From Turnera subulata (Eukaryota; Streptophyta; Magnoliopsida; Malpighiales; Passifloraceae): 64,000 nt of DNA. The position numbers and the translations under genes are program-made. Position 1 is the first letter of the stretch; the number at the start of each line of letters is the position of its first letter. Under the pieces are notes generated by a model. It did no database searches. It was not told the origin of the DNA and worked only from the letters and a program-made list of their open reading frames with translations. Below, piece by piece: positions 57,801-64,000 of this stretch. The stretch is from positions 80,261-144,260 of the forward strand of contig JAKUCV010004472.1 of assembly GCA_028386065.3 (NCBI GenBank), written 5' to 3'.

Positions 57801-58797
57801 CGCAGGTGACCAATTGGAAGGCTGTGTGGAACCTCAACACTCTTCCTAAAGTCAAGCATTTTCTATGGAGAGCATTATGTAATGCTTTGCCTACCATGGA
57901 GAGACTGAAACGGAGAAACATTACTCAGTTTGACACTTGCTCGGTATGCCAAAGAGAGCCCGAGACTATTGAACACACTTTGTTAAGAAGTGAGCACGCT
58001 AGGGCAACTTGGTTTGCATGCCCCCCGGGATACTTCTCACCTGCGGATGGTTCACTGAGTTTGAGTATGTGGTGGGATCAGATGTATTCTCAATGGAAGG
58101 ATTCAGATGGATTGATTTTGGAGCTTCTGGCACAAGTATGTTGGGAGATTTGGAAGTGTAGAAACAAGGTGGTTTTTTAGCATGTCTTGGCTAATCCAGT
58201 CCAGACAATGTGCCGGGCAACAAGGCTGTCAGTTGAGCTGCTTCAGCAGTGACAGCAGGCCCAAAGCAACCAATCTAAATTGTCTGTTCGTGAATCCTTA
58301 TCTTGGTCTCGCCCGCCAATGGGGTGGCTGAAAGTTAACTCGGATGCATCTTTCGTCGGCAAAGAGGCTCTTATGGGGTATGCTGCGATTTTCAGGAATG
58401 AACACGGAAGCCTGGTGGACTGTGTGACCGGCTCTCGTAGGTGCTTATCTCCTGTTATAGCCGAGACATGGGGGCTATGGGCGGCAGTAACAAGAGGGAA
58501 ATCTTTGGGGCTTGACCATATCATCTTTGAAAGTGGCTCTCTCACACTGGTCCAAGCTGTCAAGGGTTCTGATGATTTTGATCTTGAATGGCAGTTAGAA
58601 GCTCTGGTCCGTCGGATACGAGAACTTTTAAAGGCTTTTCAGTTTGTGTCATTGAGTTATGTAAATAGAAGTAAGAATAGGGTAGCTGACATGTTAGCTA
58701 AGTTTGCTCGTACGCAGATTCTTATGGGGGTGGGCTTTAGCTCTTTACCTGATGAGTTTCGATCTGTTTTACATGTTGAAGCTACTATTACGTAATC
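54801..58797 (+). pseudogene. LINE-D ORF2: endonuclease, RT, zf-RVT, RNase H
   Basis: ATG at 54801 starts M-S-I-I-S-W-N-C-H-G, the usual endonuclease opening. A frame change near 54965 follows. The endonuclease has I-G-D-F-N at about 55207 and S-D-H-R-P-L at about 55468. RT begins at about 56029 (F-R-P-I-G-L-C near 56325; D-M-H-K-V-Y-D-R near 56537; F-R-Q-G-D-P-I-S-P near 56710). At about 56805 the frame jumps from A-V-S-V-G to Y-C-E-A-S-G-Q-E, so the F/Y-A-D-D segment is deleted. The rest of RT and zf-RVT (56858-58180) is one open frame. RNase H (58310-58720) keeps N-S-D-A-S and A-E-T-W but has E-S-G-S where E-S-D-S is usual. Confidence 0.92.
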
Positions 58798-58828
58798 AAT
58801 GATGGATACCCTTTTGCTGTTCAAAAAA

Positions 58829-58848
58829 AACATCGACCTCACCTTGTT
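58829..58848. repeat. 20-bp target duplication of LINE-D (right)
   Basis: Exact copy of 52822-52841, directly after the LINE-D poly(A). Confidence 0.92.
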
Positions 58849-61800
58849 CCCAAGAAAAGAGGGATCTCCTCTAGATTACATCAACAACCATCCTACCTTC
58901 ACGCCAACAAACCACCTCCTTAACAGTAATGTCACGATGGATAGTAAAACTGAATAATCGAGGGAAAGATTGCTTCAGTATCTCACCCCCCCAATCAATC
59001 ATCATGCCAAAATTTACAGGACCCCCCATCACCCAAAGCCATCTTAACAAAACCAGATAGTCCCCCAACCGCATTGCACCCTTCCCCTGATTTAATAACT
59101 CCCCTCCAAGGACCAGAAAGACAGAGATTTATGAAAGATGGCCACGATTCAGACGAATCAGACTCATAGCAGTTCTATATAATTCTAGCCCAATGGGGAA
59201 CAAAATCTGCAGCAAAGTCAAGGTTTACATATTGCCACATCCATTTAAATAACAAACTGTGGTTCTTAACCCAAATTGCCTCAATACCCATACCACCCAA
59301 GTCTCTAGGTTGTGCAATACGATCCCAGACTACCATACGTAACTTCCTCTGGTCGCCACCTCCACTCCAAAGAAAGGTCCTCTGCAAACTTACGATCTTA
59401 TTTGCCACCCCTGCAGGAGTTTTGAACATTGACAGATAATAAATGGGCAAATTAGACAGGACAGCCCTGATCAGAGTCACTCTGCCACCCAAAGACAGAA
59501 ATTTTCCATTTCATGAAGCTAACCGGTTTTTGATGCGGCACAGAACAGGTTCCCAGGCCTTTTTGCTCCATATGTTTGCCCCAACTAGCAGCCCCAAATA
59601 AAAGACCGGGAGCTTCTCCACTCTGCTTTGAACCTTGGCCGCATTCTCCTTAGTACGCATCACCAATGTGTTTACACCAATCACTGTGCTTTTATAGAAG
59701 TTGATATGTAACTCCGACATGGACTCAAAACACCCGCAAACACCTCTTTAGATTTGGAAGAGAGTCTTCATCATCCGGTAGAATTAGTAGAGTATCATCC
59801 GCAAATTGAAGAATCACTGGAACTGCTTGAGATAGTTGGAGTTCTTTAATTAAGCCTCTCGCTTCTGCTTCGTTAACCATGACCGTTAGTGCCTCAGCCA
59901 CCAAATTAAATAGAAAAGGTGAAAGGGGATGACCTTGTTTCAATCCTTTAAATGTTTTAAACTCCCCAGATGGTGATCCATTTATGAGGACATTCAGACT
60001 AAAATTTCCAACACAGTTTTTAATCCAATTGCACCACTTTGCACCGAATCCCATTTTCTTTATTGTATCAAAAAGGAAGGCCCAGGAAACAGAATCATAT
60101 GCCTTTTTTAATTCTAATTTCCACAAAATTGCTCTTCTCCTAGACTTCTTAATCAGGTGGATCACCTCTGATACAGTGAATACACAATCCAAGAGATGCT
60201 TTCCTTTAATGAAGGCAAACTGGTTGTTACTCACAACCAACGGCATAACCTTCTTTAATCTCTTGGCAAGGACCTTCGCCACCACCTTATAAATCCCATG
60301 TATCAAACTGATAGGACGGAAATCATCAAAAGAACGGGCTTCCGTCTTTTTTGGGATCAAAGTGAGAAAGGCACAGTTAATTCCCCTAGGTAGAGTACCG
60401 ATTTTAAAAAACTTAATAAATACATCAACTAAGTCATCTCCAATCAAATTCCAAGCTCTCCGATAAAATACGAAACTGAAGCCGTCCGGACCCGGTGCCT
60501 TATCGCCACCACAATACCATAAGGCACTCCTATTCTCATCTTGCTCAAACGGAACTTCAAGAATCTGTTTCTGTACAGTGCCTAAGGATCTGAAGGGCAG
60601 CCTTCAGAAATTACTATGCACCGCAGAGGGCTCTTTAAAAATACCAGCAAAAAACTCCTCCGCTACCATCTTAATTTCCCCCCAGATCTTCAATCAAAAC
60701 ACCATTCACCGAGATATCTTTTAAAGTGTTCTGACGACCCCTATTGCATGCCATACTATGAAAGAACTTGGTGTTTTTGTCTCCCAAACCCAGCCAAACA
60801 ACCCTGGATTTTTGCCTCCACAAGCTCTCCCTCTGTCTCTGTCTTGCAGCAAAATCACTTTTCAAAGGCAAAAGGTAGCGATTCTACGTGCCGGTCAAAT
60901 TCCTGCTTTCGGTAATTAGATCAAGGGCTTCAATCTGCAATTGTAGCTCCTTCAATGCTTCATCAATGTTTCTGAAGGCTCTAAAGTTCCACTCCCTCAA
61001 AGCATGTTTAATAAATCCTAGCTTCTTAATCAGCCTATATCTGCCAGGGAATTTGATACATGCATCCTCCCATATTTTATTCAGTGCTTCGTCGAACTCC
61101 TTGCTATCTAACTAGCAATTCAAGAACCTAAATGGTTTTGGACCCCAGTTAACAGTATTTTGGGCCAAAATGATTGGACAATGGTCTGATCCCGCTTTAC
61201 TGCCACTTTTTAACGAGATTGAAAGGAATAAGGAAGACCATTCTAGATCGAAAAAAACCCTGTCTATCCTACTCCCAGCAAAAGCATTCCCCCAAGTGAA
61301 TCTTCGACCAATCAAATCCGCCTCACAAAGTTCTAACACAGATATAAAATCTGCAAGTGCCGTTGCCCCTCTCACACAAACTCTGCCGCTACGACGGTCT
61401 TCTGGGGCGAGGGTTTCATTAAAATCCCAAAAAATCAACACCGGAGAAGAATACTCACTAAGAACCTCCTTTAATTCCTCCCAGAGAAAGACTCTATGCT
61501 CGACTTCACCAGGCCTGTACACCCCACAAATTGTGATTTAATTCCCACCATAGACTGAACCTTCCATAAGAATCTAACTCCCACCCGAATCCCATCTGGA
61601 GCAGTTGAAGTAACTCTTGTCCCATAACATCACTAGCCCACTTGCGTTTCCGACAGCCGCTACCTGCACACAACCAAAGGTACCTCTTCCCCAAACTCTC
61701 CCAAAATCTGCCTGCACCCAGTTACAACACTTGGTCTCACATAAGAACACCACTTTAACAGCCTCCTTGCTAATCAAGTCCTTCACCGAGTTCTATTTGG
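58849..61800 (-). pseudogene. LINE-C ORF2: endonuclease and reverse transcriptase
   Basis: From 61786 down: C-E-T-K-C near 61730, W-D-F-N-E near 61430 (first residue usually G), R-R-F-T-W-G-N near 61310 and S-D-H-C-P-I near 61180 mark the endonuclease. The linker W-L-G-L-G-D-K-N-T is near 60790. RT runs in one long frame from 60447 to 59725 with D-D-F-R-P-I-S, W-K-L-E-L-K-K-A-Y-D, Q-G-H-P-L-S-P and an intact F-A-D-D-T near 59800. After a shift near 59720, Y-L-G-L-L-V-G-A-N (59610) and L-P-I-Y-Y-L-S-M-F (59450) follow, then decayed sequence to the LINE-D target site. Confidence 0.9.
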
Positions 61801-61899
61801 AAAGGGAACCCAATCCCCTAACGTTCCACGAAATAGTAGAAAACATAATTAAAGAAGAGAGCACACCCAGACACCACAAGAATAGAAGACTAACCTTAT

Positions 61900-62790
61900 G
61901 AGTCTAAATGGGCATTAGCCCACTCAACGTTTTCCTTATCCACTAACTCCTCAACCACTTCCTCCAGTTCTGCAACAAATTCTCCATCCTCAAAACCCAA
62001 CGCCCTGCCAATCTCTACAGTTCTTCTTACCTACACAGCTCTAAGCTCTTCATGGGTCATGGCATCTTCCCCTCTAGTCGCTCGCCCATTGCCGATAATG
62101 ATATCCGTATTCTGGGTAGAGCTATCCCCGGACAATAGAGTTTTAATAGAGCCTGCAGCAGTGATTTTCTTCTTCCTCTTTATGAGACGGTTTCTGTTCA
62201 GTTTAGCTTTCTCAAGAATCCTACTGATTTGTCTTATTAGCTTACTGATATCCAAATCTCCCTCAGCACCATATGAAGACAAGCGGCCCCAATTATTTGA
62301 CAGACCACCTCTCTCCTCATCCTCCTCAAACGCCCATGTTTCCTCCCCTTCTTTTAATGAAGAGTCACACCCTTCTACGCGATGATTGCCACGCAACTGG
62401 GCCCATATACACGGCCCAAATATAATTGCCTCCCAGAGTTGTCCACCGCCCTAGAAGATATTTCCCCCTCCCCCCCACTCCGCCCCCCATTGAGGACTTA
62501 CTCTTTTCATGTGAGGCATTATGACAGCTGGTCGCAGCCCTAGAGAAAGGAGCTAGTTGTGTGCGCTTGGGAGAAGCATTCCTGCCGCCAGTATTGGACC
62601 TCACGACACACGCGGTACCAACATTCTTCCTCTTCCCAACATCCATAACACCTTCACATACAGATTTTGCTTTTTCAAGGCATTTAATAGTATCAAGGAT
62701 CCCAAAAGGGTCGCTTGAGTTCCCCCCAGTCTCAACAACTCTTTTTTGAATCTTCGTTCGATTTGCACCGTCCGCAGATCCATGTAAGTT
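61900..62790 (-). pseudogene. LINE-C ORF1, C-terminal part
   Basis: From about 62765 down one frame reads V-V-E-T-G-G-N-S-S-D-P-F-G and V-M-D-V-G-K-R-K-N-V, then a basic and glycine-rich stretch to 62365. A second frame (62396-62031) contains an acidic segment and K-R-K-K-K-I-T-A-A-G-S-I-K-T. The latter part matches LINE-A ORF1. The N-terminal part is absent because a copia LTR adjoins near 62800. Confidence 0.78.
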
Positions 62791-62804
62791 TCCCTAAGCT
62801 ATAT

Positions 62805-64000
62805 GACATTCATATACCAAGCAAAACAAGCAGCGGAAGCAAGGAAACTTACTCAAGAACCAAGTGAAGCAACATAAACCGTACAACAATTTTTACATAC
62901 CTGTAGGATTAGGATCTTTCACCTAATAGCTGGAAGGAATCAGCAAGAGCAAGTCAACGGCCTGGCTCCTCTACGGTATCCACACGAACCGTGATCGACT
63001 TGGAATCGTCACACGAGTCAAGCCTCGAGCTCCCCGGACTGATGTGCTAGCAAGAGTAAACCGGGGTTGTGTGTTTTTGGGTGTTTTTGGTTCTTCCTTC
63101 TTTCACAAAGAAGAAGAAGAGTGATGTGTTTGTGCTGAAGCTCTCAAAGACTCTCAAGACACTCTCAAGCTCAGAATTTTCAGACACACTCACGTTCAAT
63201 AGGCAACCCAAAGTGTGAAGAATAATGCCTTAGCAAAAGCATGTGCATGCCAACTCACAAAGGCATGACAAAGTGGCCAACATGTTTCTACTAACTCTTA
63301 GTGGGAATATTCATCACATGGATGCAATAATGGTTCCACTAATCTGATGCTTAGTGAATCAAACCAACCCAAAACGACCATGGTCCAACCACGGTCCAAC
63401 CACACCCGGTCCAACTATGGTCCAACCACGGTTCAACCACCTGCTCGAATCAACGGTTCTATGTGTGTGACCCTGTAGGCACTTGTAACATCCGGCAATA
63501 ATTGTAAAAACTCATTTTACAATTATAAACAAAGAGCGGCGTCTAGCAACACATCATTGCTACCCGAACGACAAGATCAGTACTGATTCTCTATGCCTCG
63601 GAATATGTCATCGTCCTTTCGTCCCATTATCTAGATCAAACGCGAGACATGGAATATGCCAATCTCGTATGTGTCTAATCTATGTTTCTTGATCCCCGAG
63701 TTAACTGTATAAAACGGATACCCGTGATATCACCATATCACCTAATCCGAGCATGGCCATGCATTTAACAGTTCAACTCTATCAAGAAACCATATGATAA
63801 TATACCCGTTATATGGGTCGAACGAATCCCGTCTTGATCAATCAAAACCCACTACATATTCGTCATATACCCAATGATTACCCTTATGTCCACCCAGTTA
63901 CGGGTGACTAGGAATAATATCAAAGCACATGATTCATATGTTGGATACCTTGACGATCTCAGGTCGAAGGACAATACATCTATAAGAAACACTAATGACA
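62805..64000 (-). repeat. copia LTR, inverted relative of 3692-5128
   Basis: The reverse complement follows 3907-5110 in order: TGTCATTAGTG..., the LTR hairpin, GGTCCAACCACGG-type repeats, and the GGATACCGTAGAGG block near 62970. One 93-base stretch is about 89% identical by eye. The last window base corresponds to about 3907, so some 215 bases of the LTR lie outside. Its 3' end faces LINE-C. Whether the rest of an element follows beyond 64000 cannot be seen. Confidence 0.88.
63500..63524. repeat. conserved hairpin inside inverted copia LTR
   Basis: AATTGTAAAA and TTTTACAATT pair perfectly around ACTCA. It is the counterpart of 4383-4406. Confidence 0.6.

Larger units (their letters stand above)
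52842..58828 (+). mobile_element. LINE-D, full-length L1-like LINE with RNase H
   Basis: The element is 5987 bases between perfect 20-base target duplications and ends in a short poly(A) (58823-58830, shared with the duplication). It carries ORF1 (DUF4283 plus zinc knuckle) and ORF2 (endonuclease, RT, zf-RVT, RNase H). The RNase H domain places it in a different clade from LINE-A, B and C. Stops, frameshifts and an RT deletion make it inactive. Confidence 0.94.
51982..62800 (-). mobile_element. LINE-C, L1-like LINE split by LINE-D
   Basis: Minus-strand LINE with ORF1 end (62790-61900), endonuclease and RT (61800-58849) and, after the 6-kb LINE-D, the zinc-binding end plus 3' UTR (52821-52010) with a T11 poly(A) run at 51982-51992. 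Reading resumes across LINE-D through the duplicated target bases. Its proteins are close to LINE-A. The 5' part is missing: a copia LTR starts at about 62805. Confidence 0.9.

Overview
The window is plant nuclear DNA, probably from a eudicot. This rests on content: Ty1/copia, Tekay-type chromovirus and Athila-type Ty3/gypsy retrotransposons, L1-like LINEs with plant-style ORF1 proteins, and two secreted cysteine-rich peptide genes. I could not identify the species. About 90% of the window is decayed retrotransposon. The only genes that look alive are the two small peptide genes at 45.9 and 48.4 kb.

Layout. 1-5128: 3' part of a Ty1/copia element (+). 5129-6660: LINE fragment B (-). 6663 to about 44480: one L1-like LINE (LINE-A, -) cut into four blocks by three LTR retrotransposons. 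These are a non-autonomous LARD-like element (8372-14807, target duplication CATGC), an Athila-like element (15114-29972, -, duplication TGAAT/CGAAT) and a Tekay chromovirus (32751-43327, +, duplication TGGCA). Removing the three insertions leaves a LINE of about 5.9 kb, the usual size. 44.4-52 kb: a gene island of low TE content with the tandem peptide genes, an orphan third promoter copy, a LINE/RNase H relic and a tiny poly(A) insertion. 51982-62800: a second LINE (LINE-C, -) split by a complete-length LINE of another clade (LINE-D, 52842-58828, +) with a 20-bp target duplication. 62.8-64.0 kb: a copia LTR of the same family as the one at the left, in inverted orientation.

The two host genes encode 104-residue precursors: signal peptide, a 10-cysteine core, and a conserved acidic/basic tail. 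The core contains C-x-C-I-P-V-G and a C-x9-C loop, with almost the Cys spacing of the albumin-1 (PA1b/leginsulin) knottins of legume seeds, but with four extra cysteines and no PA1a chain. Both lie in an approximately 1.0-kb tandemly duplicated unit whose promoters carry TATA boxes and RY (TGCATG) seed-type motifs. This pair is the best candidate for something undescribed here.

The retrotransposons are all disabled: nonsense codons (strongly biased to TAG), frameshifts, and deletions of the RT catalytic core (Tekay, LINE-D) or RNase H (copia). They add to the genome's history, not to a pathway. No tRNA, rRNA, CRISPR or bacterial-type features were seen.
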